Assembly: GCA_024698045.1 (NCBI GenBank)
Contig: JAILRS010000019.1
Span: 1-59,067, forward strand
Source: Selenomonadaceae bacterium
Lineage (GTDB): Bacteria > Bacillota > Negativicutes > Selenomonadales > Selenomonadaceae
Length of the DNA: 59,067 nt
Direction of reading: 5' to 3'
The notes under the pieces are model-generated. The model saw only the letters and a list, made by a program, of their open reading frames with translations, did not search any database and was not told where the DNA came from. Position numbers and translations under genes: made by a program. Positions 16,207 through 26,107 of this stretch are shown here, piece after piece; the first letter of the stretch is position 1; each line of letters begins with the position of its first letter.

Positions 16207-16988
16207 TGAGTAAAATCGGATTCATAGGCGGCGGAGCACTCGCCGAATCAATCGTTCGCGGCATCAGCGGTAAAGTTTTTGCCCCGAACGATATTTTTAT
16301 CTGCGAAATCAGACAGTCACGTTGCGAAGAACTTTCTAATCGCTACGGTGTGAATGCATCTACCGAAATGAATTTCCTCGGCGATATCGATTTGCTTATC
16401 GTCGCCGTCAAACCTAAAGACGCACAGAAAACTTTTGCCGCGTTGCAAGGGAAAATTTCAACCTCGACTATCATTACTTACACCGTCGCCGGTCTCAAAC
16501 TTGCCAACGTCGAAAAATTTTTCCCCGAATATAAAATCGCGCGAATCATGCCGAATGTTGCAGTGTCGGTCGGCGAAAGTATGACTGCTTACACTTTGAA
16601 TGCCAATGCGGTAAATGACGGCGATACGATTAAAAATTTCTGGTCGACGCTCGGGCATGCAGTCGAGGTCGACGAAAAATTGATGGATGCCGTTACCGGT
16701 TTGAGCGGTTCGGGTCCTGCTTACGCTTTTCTCGTGATTGACGCGCTCAGTGACGGCGGTGTTGCCGCAGGACTTCCGCGCGCTATGGCTATCGAATTGG
16801 CTGCGCAGACTTTACTCGGTGCCGCTAAAATGGTTCTGCAGGGAGATCATCCCGACGTATTGCGCGATAAAGTCACAAGCCCTGCAGGTACAACAATTGA
16901 GGGCGTAAGAGTACTCGAGCGCGGCGGCGTACGAAGTGCAATGATTGAAGCCGTATTGGCGGCTACCGATAAATCTAAATCACTCTAA
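16206..16988 (+). CDS. proC: Pyrroline-5-carboxylate reductase ProC
   Basis: A 260-aa NAD(P)H-dependent enzyme of the last step of proline synthesis. It has the Rossmann loop IGFIGGGALAESIVRGI, the central VKP at the coenzyme site, RIMPNVAVSVGESMTAY, and the C-terminal family signature VTGLSGSGPAYAFL..DGGVAAGLPR..VTSPAGTTIEG. It is translationally coupled to the DUF896 gene; a 34-nt gap leads to the MATE gene. Confidence 0.95.
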   Translation: MSKIGFIGGGALAESIVRGISGKVFAPNDIFICEIRQSRCEELSNRYGVNASTEMNFLGDIDLLIVAVKPKDAQKTFAALQGKISTSTIITYTVAGLKLANVEKFFPEYKIARIMPNVAVSVGESMTAYTLNANAVNDGDTIKNFWSTLGHAVEVDEKLMDAVTGLSGSGPAYAFLVIDALSDGGVAAGLPRAMAIELAAQTLLGAAKMVLQGDHPDVLRDKVTSPAGTTIEGVRVLERGGVRSAMIEAVLAATDKSKSL

Positions 16989-17022
16989 CTAAATATTAAG
17001 CGTCAAGCGCAGGAGGCTTTTT

Positions 17023-18375
17023 TTGAAATCCGGAGATATAAATATGTTGCAGGGGTCACTGTGGGATAAAATTATTTTATTCGCTATACCTCTTGCCTTG
17101 ACCGGCGTCTTGCAACAATTACTGAACTCGGCGGACGTGGTAACGCTGGGTAAATTGGTCGGCAAAAACGCTATGGCGGCTGTCGGCAATAATACTTCTA
17201 TGGTCGGGCTTATCGTCAGTCTTCTTATGGGTTTGAGTTTAGGTGCCAATGTCGTTATCGCGCAGAACATTGGCGCAAAAAAAATCGATAAGGCTCATGC
17301 GGCGGTAAGCACCGCATTTCTTTTGGCGATTGCCGCGGGAATTTTTTTCTGCATTATCGGTGAGGCATTGGTCGCGCCGATTTTCTATTTTTTGGATGTC
17401 CCGACAATCGTCGTCGATATGGCGGAAAGTTATCTGCGAATTTTTTTACTCGGGCTGCCCGCTATGAGTCTTTACAATTTCGAGGCGGCTATTTTCCGAA
17501 GTAAGGGCGATACCCGTACGCCTCTGATTGCTTTAATCTTCGCTACCGTCGTTAACATTACACTCAATTTAATTTTCGTTCTCTACTTCGATTGGGGCAT
17601 TAACGGTGTGGCGGCGGCGACAGTCATCGCCAATATAGTCAGCGCGATTGTTTTATTCCGTTCGCTGATTCATGCCGAAGGTATCATCAAACTCGATTTT
17701 AACGCTATGCATTTGGATAAAGCCCAACTTTCCGAAATTATCCGAATCGGTTTGCCCGCAGGTATTCAAGGCATGGTCTTTTCCCTGTCAAATCTTCTCA
17801 TACAGGCCGCGATTAATGCACTCGGTGCCGATGCTATGGCAGCCTCCGCCGCCGCCTTCACCATCGAAATTAATGTTTTCTGTATCGTTAATTCTTTCGG
17901 GCAGGCAGCTACAACTTTCGTCGGTCAAAATTACGGCGCAGGTAATTTGCGACGGTGTAAGCGCGCAACTTGGGTCGCAATGGGTTTGAGTACTTTTTTT
18001 ACTCAGAGTTTCTGTTTCGCTGTTCTATTTTTCGCCGAAGAAATTTTGAGCGTGTTTAACAGCGATCCCGAAGTCGTGCGGCTCGGCGTAATTCGACTAT
18101 GGTATATCGTCGCCCCCGATTTCATTAACGTCGCTTTGGAAGGTTTTTCGGGTGCTATGCGCGGTTACGGAATTTCTTTGACTCCTGCTATGATAACTCT
18201 GGTCTGCGTTTGCGGCGTGCGTATCACTTGGGTTTTTACCGTCTTCGCTAATATCCCTACTTATGAGGCGTTAATGGCAGTCTATCCTATCAGCTGGATT
18301 ATCACGACTGTTTTGTTAATCGCCGCTTATTTCTATCACATCAAACGTTTAAAACCTGCGCACTCGAAAAAATAA
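17023..18375 (+). CDS. MATE family efflux transporter
   Basis: A 450-aa inner-membrane protein with about twelve hydrophobic helices. The two homologous halves begin with GSLWDKIILFAIPLALTGVL and AQLSEIIRIGLPAGIQGMVF. Conserved MATE features include LLNSADVVTLGKLVG, GLSLGANVVIAQNIGA and AATTFVGQNYGAG. MATE proteins export cationic compounds using proton or sodium gradients; the substrate cannot be inferred. The TTG start follows AGGAGG by 7 nt; the later ATG at 17044 lacks comparable support. Probably cotranscribed with proC. It ends in a terminator of the same family as those behind the giant genes. Confidence 0.9.
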   Translation: MKSGDINMLQGSLWDKIILFAIPLALTGVLQQLLNSADVVTLGKLVGKNAMAAVGNNTSMVGLIVSLLMGLSLGANVVIAQNIGAKKIDKAHAAVSTAFLLAIAAGIFFCIIGEALVAPIFYFLDVPTIVVDMAESYLRIFLLGLPAMSLYNFEAAIFRSKGDTRTPLIALIFATVVNITLNLIFVLYFDWGINGVAAATVIANIVSAIVLFRSLIHAEGIIKLDFNAMHLDKAQLSEIIRIGLPAGIQGMVFSLSNLLIQAAINALGADAMAASAAAFTIEINVFCIVNSFGQAATTFVGQNYGAGNLRRCKRATWVAMGLSTFFTQSFCFAVLFFAEEILSVFNSDPEVVRLGVIRLWYIVAPDFINVALEGFSGAMRGYGISLTPAMITLVCVCGVRITWVFTVFANIPTYEALMAVYPISWIITTVLLIAAYFYHIKRLKPAHSKK

Positions 18376-18457
18376 TCATCACTGCCTTTAAACTTTACAC
18401 GGTACTTTTTGCCCGAAGATTTTTCGATAAAATTTCCGCTGATGATATTGTCGTTGT

Positions 18458-18491
18458 CCTCTACGGTAATTAAAACCGTGGGGGATTTTTT
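18458..18491 (+). terminator. Terminator after the MATE gene
   Basis: CCTCTACGGT pairs with ACCGTGGGGG around an A/T loop, followed by ATTTTTTAG. The stem and loop sequence closely matches the terminators at 25898, 38241 and 40064. Confidence 0.8.
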
Positions 18492-18525
18492 AGTCTATAT
18501 ACAATTCTGAAGTACGGACTGTGTG

Positions 18526-18648
18526 TTGAAAATCATAAACGGTTTTTATATAATGTTCTGAAAAATTTAAGTTCACTACGAGATACCGAATTAAGTTTCA
18601 CGTCAGAACTCTTTAACGATATTCTTTAATGTGGAGGTGCTGATTTTT
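18526..18648 (+). promoter_or_regulatory. Promoter and leader of giant gene 1
   Basis: TTGAAA (18526-18531), 17 bp, TATAAT (18549-18554), followed by the conserved leader start TTCTGAAAA and about 90 nt to the ATG. It is closely similar to the regions before giant genes 2 and 3, but the AAGAAC-GAT-GTTCTT inverted repeat is degenerate here (TTTAACGATATTCTTT). Confidence 0.85.
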
Positions 18649-21600
18649 ATGGCCGGAAAAACTATTAACAACACTTTAGACACTGTAATTCTTACGGGAA
18701 CCGAATCGGAAGACACGATTGTTAACAGTGGTCAAAAGGTTATCATGTCTGCTTATGGCGGCAATGACAAAGTCACCAATAAAGGCGGCAATGCCAATAT
18801 CGATGTCGGCGCGGGCGATGATTATGTCGAAAATTCGGGCGATAAGGCTTACATCAAAACCTTTGGAGGCAAGGATTCGATAAAAACCAGCGGATTTAAA
18901 GTCACAGTATTTGCCGGTAACGAGGATGACAGCATCGATAACAAAGGCAAAAATGTTTCGATATACGGCGGCAACGGTAATGAACAAATCACCAACGGCG
19001 GCGACTCTGCATATATCGGCGGCAACGCAGATGCCGATTCTATACTCAATAACGGCACAAATACCACAATCAAAGGCGACGAAGGTAATGATTATATAGA
19101 AAACTACGGCGCCAAGGTCTCAATACTGGGCGTCACCGGCAATGACATAATCGCCAACAGCGGAGACAATGTCACAATCGACGGCGGTACGGGCACTGAC
19201 TCTATCAAAAACTTAGGCACCAAGGTCTCAATCAACGGCGGTACGGGCGACGACTCTATCTATAACCTCGAACATCATGTCACGGTAACGGGCGATGATA
19301 CTGATACAACCATAAAAAATCCTAGCGGTCGCGATTTGATAACTAATTCCGGCTCAAATGCTGTGATTTACGGCGTCTACGGTGACGACACTATAAAAAA
19401 CAGCGGTCAATACAGCGATATTTACGGTTGCGCCGATAAAGATTATATTCTCAATGAAAGTAACGGTACTTATTCAACCCTCAACGGCGGACTTGATGAC
19501 GATTATATCGAAAATAACGCAGAATATGTAACAATCCACGGCGATAACAATAACGACACCATTAATAATAAAGCGGCAAAAGTCTACGTGGCAGGCGACG
19601 CAGGCAGAGATTCCATTCAAAACACCGGCGATAACGTATCAATTTACGGCGGCGATAACGTAGATTCTTTAACAAACAACGGTAAAAATGTTTATATATC
19701 GGGCGACGCAGGTAACGATAACATTTTAAATAACGGCTCTTATGTAACGATTTACGGCGGCGACGACGATGACATTATAGAAAATACCGCTTCAAACGTA
19801 ACAATAAACGGCGGCGACGGTACCGACTATATATCCAACTCCGGCACAAATGCATATATCAACGCCGGTAAAGGTAACAACATTGTCAGTATCGTCGCTG
19901 ATTCAAAAAACAGTACCGTTAATCTAGCCGAAGGCGATAACACTATAAAGATAATCGGGACGCCCGAAAGTTTTTACGTCGAAGGTTTCGATAAGGGTAA
20001 TCAGCAAATCATATTCGATAAACCTATAAGCAGTTTCGAAACAATCAACGGCGGTATCGTGGTTAACGGTACCAAAATCTTCGGCGTCGAAAAATTCGAG
20101 GCAAATTATACCTCAACAAATGAACAAGGAAAGTTAACCGTTAATTTTACGGGAAAATCAGGCGCGTCATTGACCTCCTCTAATACAATCGGTTACGTCA
20201 AGCTGCCCGATTCTCAAAAAGATGTCTTCACTTTGGCAGGTATAACCAAAAGTAACGAAATCCAAGTTAAAGGTTCAGATGTATTCGCCGAAGTCGACCT
20301 CTATGAAATCACCGGCGATTATTTTTCCCACAAAGGTTATACGCTCGAAAAAAACAAGAACTATTTCATCAAAAGCGGAGTAACATTAAATCAAAAAATC
20401 GTCGTGCCCGAAGGCGCTACCCTCTACATTCTGGACGGCGCCAATCTTTCGGGCAATATTTCCCAATATATCGAAAATCACGGTACGATTTATATGTCGG
20501 GCGGCTCCATGCAAGTCGAGAATAACAACGGAGCGACTATCGATAATATCGGCGGCAAAATTTACATGAAGGGCGGCTATGTTTCAAATAACGGTGAAAA
20601 AGGCTCGGCAATACGAAACGACAGCAATGGCACTGTCTACATCTCCGGTAAGGCACATATAGTGGGGCGTAACAAAAGTTGTAACGGCATTCTGAATTAC
20701 GGTAACACTTATGTAACAGGCGGCGTAATCGAAAGTAGAGACAAATATGCCGACGGAATAGAAAATCATGGTCAACTTTATATAACCGGCGGTAGATTCG
20801 AGGGAATCGAAGGCTACGAAAGAAGTGACTGTGTCAATAACAGAAGCGGCGGCGTCGCTTATATCAGCGGCGGTAATTTTTACAGCAGATCTAATTGGTC
20901 GACTCCGCTCTTAAATCAGGAAGGCGGTATCTTAAATATCTCAGGCGGCTACTTCGAAGGGGTGGACGAAAGTGATGCTCGTTTTGCACTCTGGAACAGA
21001 GAAGGCAGTACGGTAAACATAACGGGCGGCACCTTCAAGGCAATGGGCTGGAAATCAAGTCGCGGCACTTATTGCCTTTATAACGACGGAGGTACTATTA
21101 ATATCTCTAACGGATATTTTCGCGCAACAAGTGGCTATAGAAAATACGGTCTTTATAACTTCGAGGGCGGTACAGCAAATGTCTCGGGCGGTACTTTTGA
21201 CGTGTATGATTATCAGATGTATGGCGACAGTAGTAATATCAATATTTTGGCAGGTAATAACATCCAATATAGAGATAAGGGTAAAAACTATGGAACCACT
21301 ACCGTAAACAATGTCAAAATTAACGGCAACGAATACGATACAAAACAATTCGTTAACTATATGGTCAATCAAACCTCATTCACAATGCCTAAACCTGTGG
21401 ATGATTCCGAATTTGAAGTCAGCTCTTACGCTAAAATCGCTTCAATAGACGGTAATGTCGTTAATCTTTACGGCGGCTCTTTCGACACTAACGGCGCGTC
21501 TCTTCTCGCTAACTCCGGCGATTACGTTTTCAATTTATCTCAAAACGCTCAAACTAAATTTTACGGCTCAAACAGCGTAGATACAATTATCGCTAATTCC

Positions 21601-24600
21601 GAAATCACAGTAAACCCCGCAGACGGTAACGATATAATAAATGTCACCAAAGATAATGTAACAGTCGAATTCTCCAAAGGTAACGATCTTGTAACCGTAC
21701 AAGATAACGTCAAATCCTTAAATATCGCAAATTTTAAAGCCGGCGACTCTATTACAGGTTTCAAATCAACAGGAAATATAACCACAATCCAAAGCGGTAT
21801 AGCAGTCGGGAACTTTTCGATAAAAGGTGCACAACAAGGCGATAATACAACCGCCTGGCGCGTGAACGATTCCATTGCCGTCTACAATGTCAACAAAGAA
21901 GTAGGGGCAGCCTTAAGCGACGACAAAAACTCCGTCATTTACGAAGCGGAAAAAATAAATCGTGATAAAATTACTACGACGGGTATCCCCAAAAAGGTAA
22001 AAAGCGATGGCAATAAACTATTTATAAAAGATGTCCTGCCCGACGATGCAATAGAATTGACAGCCGCCAATATCAACAAGTACTACGAAGAAATTTCCGC
22101 CCTGGGAATGACAGTCAAAGCCCATTACCATCTGCCCAAGGGCAATTATTACATAAAAAGTCCTATTGCCTTAAATGATACCAGTATTTTGATTGATAAA
22201 GACGCAACACTTTACGTCATGGACGGCGCAAATATTTCCTACGAAAATGATTACTACGCAATATTAAATAACGGGAATTTTTACATGGCGGGCGGTAGTA
22301 TAAATTTTTCTAAATATAAATTGCTCTTGGCAGGCGCACTTATTAACAATAACAAAGCTTATATCTCCGGCGGTACAATTAACGTACGTATTGACAAAGC
22401 GACAAGCTTCCTCGACAAAATTAAATTGTTTATGACCGCCAAAAATAAAGGCGAATTTTGGGGTTTACTCTTCCATGGGACTGTTTTCAACTGTATTCAT
22501 AACAACGCCAATTCAGACTTATATATATCAGGCGGTGTCTTCAACTCCAATAACGGCGCGGCCTTGTATGACTACGGCAATACATATATCTCGGGCGGAA
22601 CCTTTAACGGTATTGTACCGACTTTGGGATTTGTTTCACCCGTCAGGAGTACTAATAAAGTAAACGTATACAGCGACAGCCCTGCCAAATTTAATGACGA
22701 TAGCAGTGAGTATATAACAACCGCTAAGCAATTTACGATCAACGGCCAAACAATGGATTATACTGCCTTCAATAATTTCGTGGTAGAAAAAACAAGAAAA
22801 ACTATCGCCGAAATAACCGATGACTCCCTTAAATTAGATAATTACGCCTTCGGCTCCGCAGGTGTAACAATAAACAACAATATCTACGGATATATTGTAG
22901 AGACCAACCAAGATGTTAAAGGTAATTTAACCGGTAACGATGCCCCCGAGACGATAATCAGTAACGGTTATACCGGCAAAATAGACGCTGCCGGAGGTAT
23001 GGACAAAATTACAAACACAGGCGAATATGTCTCAATAACAGGCGGTGCAAACATCGATACAATAAAGAATACAGGTAGGTATGCAAATATCTCGGGCGGC
23101 GCCGATGACGATTACATTTCAAATACTGCTGATTTTGCTTACCTTAACGGTAATGAGGGCACTGATATTATTTACAACGAAGGAGAAAAAGTAAACATAG
23201 ACGGCGGCGCAGGAGACGACAATATCACAAACAGCGGCGAAAAAAGCGACGACGGCGGAACAAATGCGATAATCAGCGGCGGCGACGGCAAGGACATAAT
23301 AACAAACAGCGGCGCAACAGTCTCAATTCATGCGGGTAATGGTGATGATTATGTAACAAACAGCGGAAAAAGCGCATTAATAAACGGGTATACAGGTTAC
23401 GATACAATAGAAAATATAGGCGACGAGGTAACGATAACGGGCGGCGCGGATAACGATAAAATTTATATCGGTGGTCAAAATAATGTGATAGAACATCGAC
23501 TGAATGGCGAGGGCGGTTATGACACAGTCTACGGTTTCAGTAACAATTCAACGCTGAAAATAACGGGTGATTTCTCGGCTCAAATGAATAGCTCGGTATA
23601 TTACCCGACGATTATCGGTGAAGATGTAATAGTACATATGATAGATGATTCGACGGTCAGATTGGTCAAGGCCAAAAACGTAAAACTTAACATAGTAACC
23701 GATATGGAAGAAACAAATACGAAGATAATCAAGGAAATAACGGGCAAAGATATCGCCCAATTTGACAAGGTGGAAATAACCGATTCGCAAGATTTGCCCG
23801 AATATGACTGGCCTGAAAATACACGAGTGAAATTGAACACGGATTTAGATGAAACACTTGATTTGAGCGACAAAGATTCTGCGCAGGTAATTTCGTTGGC
23901 CAAAGGCAATCAGGAAATAAAATTCGGCAGTCAAAACGACGTAGTAATAGTCGAGGGCAATGCGACGGGCGAAAAGAATATAATCTTCACGGGCGGCGAC
24001 AACGTAGGGATTGTAAACAGCAACGAAGCAACGACAAATGTGAAATTGTCAACGGGTTCGGATTCGATTTTCGTGGATAATAACGGCAAAGTAAAGGTAG
24101 ACGCGACGACAGCAGGGAATGCGTTAATAATTGCGCGATCGGGTTCGGTTACAGTGGATAATTATGATTCTGATTCGTCAGTCGGTATAATGGCCACTAA
24201 TGTCAGCGATATATCTGAAGGGATTCAAGACGAAAAGATAGTACTGAGTGGCGACGAGATAGCAATAAATTCTTCGGCGACGGTCAAAGTCAACGGCTCT
24301 GAAGAATTCACGACGGCGAACTTAGTCACTTCGGAAGGTAAAAACCAAAAAGTAGCATTCACGGATAAAAACGGCGGCGAATTGGATATCAGCGATAAGA
24401 GCGGCAAATTTATTCTGCAAGGCAATTACGACGAAGAAAATTCCGAAGGTACTAACATAGTCGGCAATAAATCCAACAATATAATATTCGGCGGCTCCAA
24501 AGACACGATAAACGGCGGTGGCGGTAAAAATCAAATTTACTTGACTAAACAACGCAGCTCGGAAGACGGCGCGACAATCGTCTTGGGCGATAACAGTCAA

Positions 24601-25851
24601 AATACGGTCAACGGGTTCGGCAGTAATGATGTTGTTCAAATTGACGATTTGGATGACTTCACATATTCGTTCAATAACAAAAAGTTAGTCTTGGATTCCG
24701 GTAAAAGTAAACTGAAATTTGACGACGTAATGACGGACGGAATTTTGTTGACGGACGGTGAAGATACAATTAGCGGATTTTTTGCACACTCGGGCGACAG
24801 CATATCGGTTGACGAAAATAATTTGCCGACTAAATTCTTAGGAAAAAAATCATGTTTGGATTTTTCCGACGTCAACGAAGAGACTTACGTAAATCTTGCC
24901 GAGGGTAGCGGCACCGTTAACGGAAAAACATTCGGCATGAGCGGCATAAACAAAGTGCAGGCAGGCGATGGCGATTCAACGGTTATCGGCTCCGACAGTG
25001 GAGACACCTTGACTGCAGGCAACGGCAACACAAATCTTAACGGCGGCGAAGGTAATGATGTATTAATCGGGCATAACGACAAAACCGGCAGAACTACTTT
25101 CTGCTTCGAAGCGGGTGACGGAAATGATGTTATCGAAAACTTTGAGTTCACGACCGGTGACAACGACGAAACGGCTGATAGCATTTCCGTTGATGGAGAT
25201 ATTAACAGTGCTCATCTTTCGGGCGAAGATGTTATAGTTAAGCTCGATGATGATGCCGAAATAAAAGTAAAAGATGCGGCAGGTCAAAACATATTGATAA
25301 ACGGGTTGACGGCGAAGGTCGGGAGAAAACTTTCCTACGACGGAGTAGCTGATAACTACATAGGCAGCGGCACAAGTTCGTTAAGAGTAGATTCGAGCGT
25401 AGGCAGTGCGGAAATTTGGCTTGATAATTCGCAAGCGACGAAATTCTACGGGGATATCGGGACGGTCGACGCCTCGAATGTTTCGGGAAGTACAAAGCTT
25501 GTCGGCAACGACAGTGACAATAAGATAATCGCAGGACAGGGCGACGCAAGTCTCTGGGGCGGCGTAGGCAATGACGAATTAATCGGCGGCGAAGGTAAAA
25601 ATACTTTCTTCTATTGCAACGGTAACGGCAACGATATAATCAACAGCAACGGCACCAACGATATAGTCATGCTCGCCGACGTGACACTTGATGATTTGTC
25701 AAGCAGCGGCATCACAGATAATTTAGTCTCGATTAATTTCAAAGACGGCGGCTCTCTCACGGTGGACGGCACAACTGACGTAACGTATCAACTTTCCGAC
25801 GGCTCACAATACATCGCAAATCGCTCAACAGGCGAATGGCAAGCCAAATAA
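18649..25851 (+). CDS. Giant repeat protein 1 (RTX-like beta-roll plus beta-helix), 2400 aa
   Basis: A putatively secreted or surface protein. An array of 18-19-residue repeats (xVxIxGGxGxDxIxNxG), an RTX-like calcium-binding beta-roll pattern, covers about 18690-19960 and again 22930-23470. Beta-helix-type repeats (NISGGxF, GTVYISG) cover about 20440-21230 and 22195-22640, each introduced by ATLYILDGAN or ATLYVMDGAN. The last 1 kb is shared with giant gene 2 and ends LTVDGTTDVTYQLSDG..STGEWQAK. There is no N-terminal signal peptide; with RTX-type repeats this points to C-terminal-signal type I secretion (inference). The ATG is chosen over a GTG at 18631 because that codon overlaps the GTGGAGGTG ribosome binding site. 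Own promoter and terminator. Exact function unknown. Confidence 0.85.
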   Translation: MAGKTINNTLDTVILTGTESEDTIVNSGQKVIMSAYGGNDKVTNKGGNANIDVGAGDDYVENSGDKAYIKTFGGKDSIKTSGFKVTVFAGNEDDSIDNKGKNVSIYGGNGNEQITNGGDSAYIGGNADADSILNNGTNTTIKGDEGNDYIENYGAKVSILGVTGNDIIANSGDNVTIDGGTGTDSIKNLGTKVSINGGTGDDSIYNLEHHVTVTGDDTDTTIKNPSGRDLITNSGSNAVIYGVYGDDTIKNSGQYSDIYGCADKDYILNESNGTYSTLNGGLDDDYIENNAEYVTIHGDNNNDTINNKAAKVYVAGDAGRDSIQNTGDNVSIYGGDNVDSLTNNGKNVYISGDAGNDNILNNGSYVTIYGGDDDDIIENTASNVTINGGDGTDYISNSGTNAYINAGKGNNIVSIVADSKNSTVNLAEGDNTIKIIGTPESFYVEGFDKGNQQIIFDKPISSFETINGGIVVNGTKIFGVEKFEANYTSTNEQGKLTVNFTGKSGASLTSSNTIGYVKLPDSQKDVFTLAGITKSNEIQVKGSDVFAEVDLYEITGDYFSHKGYTLEKNKNYFIKSGVTLNQKIVVPEGATLYILDGANLSGNISQYIENHGTIYMSGGSMQVENNNGATIDNIGGKIYMKGGYVSNNGEKGSAIRNDSNGTVYISGKAHIVGRNKSCNGILNYGNTYVTGGVIESRDKYADGIENHGQLYITGGRFEGIEGYERSDCVNNRSGGVAYISGGNFYSRSNWSTPLLNQEGGILNISGGYFEGVDESDARFALWNREGSTVNITGGTFKAMGWKSSRGTYCLYNDGGTINISNGYFRATSGYRKYGLYNFEGGTANVSGGTFDVYDYQMYGDSSNINILAGNNIQYRDKGKNYGTTTVNNVKINGNEYDTKQFVNYMVNQTSFTMPKPVDDSEFEVSSYAKIASIDGNVVNLYGGSFDTNGASLLANSGDYVFNLSQNAQTKFYGSNSVDTIIANSEITVNPADGNDIINVTKDNVTVEFSKGNDLVTVQDNVKSLNIANFKAGDSITGFKSTGNITTIQSGIAVGNFSIKGAQQGDNTTAWRVNDSIAVYNVNKEVGAALSDDKNSVIYEAEKINRDKITTTGIPKKVKSDGNKLFIKDVLPDDAIELTAANINKYYEEISALGMTVKAHYHLPKGNYYIKSPIALNDTSILIDKDATLYVMDGANISYENDYYAILNNGNFYMAGGSINFSKYKLLLAGALINNNKAYISGGTINVRIDKATSFLDKIKLFMTAKNKGEFWGLLFHGTVFNCIHNNANSDLYISGGVFNSNNGAALYDYGNTYISGGTFNGIVPTLGFVSPVRSTNKVNVYSDSPAKFNDDSSEYITTAKQFTINGQTMDYTAFNNFVVEKTRKTIAEITDDSLKLDNYAFGSAGVTINNNIYGYIVETNQDVKGNLTGNDAPETIISNGYTGKIDAAGGMDKITNTGEYVSITGGANIDTIKNTGRYANISGGADDDYISNTADFAYLNGNEGTDIIYNEGEKVNIDGGAGDDNITNSGEKSDDGGTNAIISGGDGKDIITNSGATVSIHAGNGDDYVTNSGKSALINGYTGYDTIENIGDEVTITGGADNDKIYIGGQNNVIEHRLNGEGGYDTVYGFSNNSTLKITGDFSAQMNSSVYYPTIIGEDVIVHMIDDSTVRLVKAKNVKLNIVTDMEETNTKIIKEITGKDIAQFDKVEITDSQDLPEYDWPENTRVKLNTDLDETLDLSDKDSAQVISLAKGNQEIKFGSQNDVVIVEGNATGEKNIIFTGGDNVGIVNSNEATTNVKLSTGSDSIFVDNNGKVKVDATTAGNALIIARSGSVTVDNYDSDSSVGIMATNVSDISEGIQDEKIVLSGDEIAINSSATVKVNGSEEFTTANLVTSEGKNQKVAFTDKNGGELDISDKSGKFILQGNYDEENSEGTNIVGNKSNNIIFGGSKDTINGGGGKNQIYLTKQRSSEDGATIVLGDNSQNTVNGFGSNDVVQIDDLDDFTYSFNNKKLVLDSGKSKLKFDDVMTDGILLTDGEDTISGFFAHSGDSISVDENNLPTKFLGKKSCLDFSDVNEETYVNLAEGSGTVNGKTFGMSGINKVQAGDGDSTVIGSDSGDTLTAGNGNTNLNGGEGNDVLIGHNDKTGRTTFCFEAGDGNDVIENFEFTTGDNDETADSISVDGDINSAHLSGEDVIVKLDDDAEIKVKDAAGQNILINGLTAKVGRKLSYDGVADNYIGSGTSSLRVDSSVGSAEIWLDNSQATKFYGDIGTVDASNVSGSTKLVGNDSDNKIIAGQGDASLWGGVGNDELIGGEGKNTFFYCNGNGNDIINSNGTNDIVMLADVTLDDLSSSGITDNLVSINFKDGGSLTVDGTTDVTYQLSDGSQYIANRSTGEWQAK

Positions 25852-25897
25852 TTTCTGAATACAAAATAAATTAAGCTACGTAAATAAAAAAAATTAT

Positions 25898-25932
25898 CCT
25901 CGACGGCAGATAAAACCGTTGGGGACTTTTTT
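25898..25932 (+). terminator. Terminator of giant gene 1
   Basis: CCTCGACGG..AACCGTTGGGGA stem-loop followed by CTTTTTTAA. Same family as the terminators at 18458, 38241 and 40064. Confidence 0.85.
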
Positions 25933-25966
25933 AATCAGTTCATAATTTGGGAGCTTAGATAATGTG

Positions 25967-26107
25967 TTGAAAATCACGAATGTATTTCATATAATGTTCT
26001 GAAAGTTTATATCGTTCAGTTGAGATATAAAATTCAGTTTCAAGGCAGTGCGCTCTTTGATAAAGAACGATGTTCTTAAAATTTAAGTATGGAAGGATTT
26101 GATTTTT
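25967..26107 (+). promoter_or_regulatory. Promoter and structured leader of giant gene 2
   Basis: TTGAAA (25967-25972), 17 bp, TATAAT (25990-25995). The leader of about 106 nt contains TTTATATCGTTCA and the perfect inverted repeat AAGAAC-GAT-GTTCTT (26063-26077), then the GGAAGGA ribosome binding site. The giant gene 3 leader is nearly the same. Confidence 0.85.

Noticed and set aside
18376..18648. Pho box in front of the giant genes
   Set aside because: The neighbouring pst operon suggested possible co-regulation, but no 11-bp TTAACA repeats are present before any of the three giant genes.
18690..19960. Tandem DNA repeats as a possible CRISPR or satellite array
   Set aside because: The period is explained by the 18-19-residue protein repeat in an intact long reading frame.
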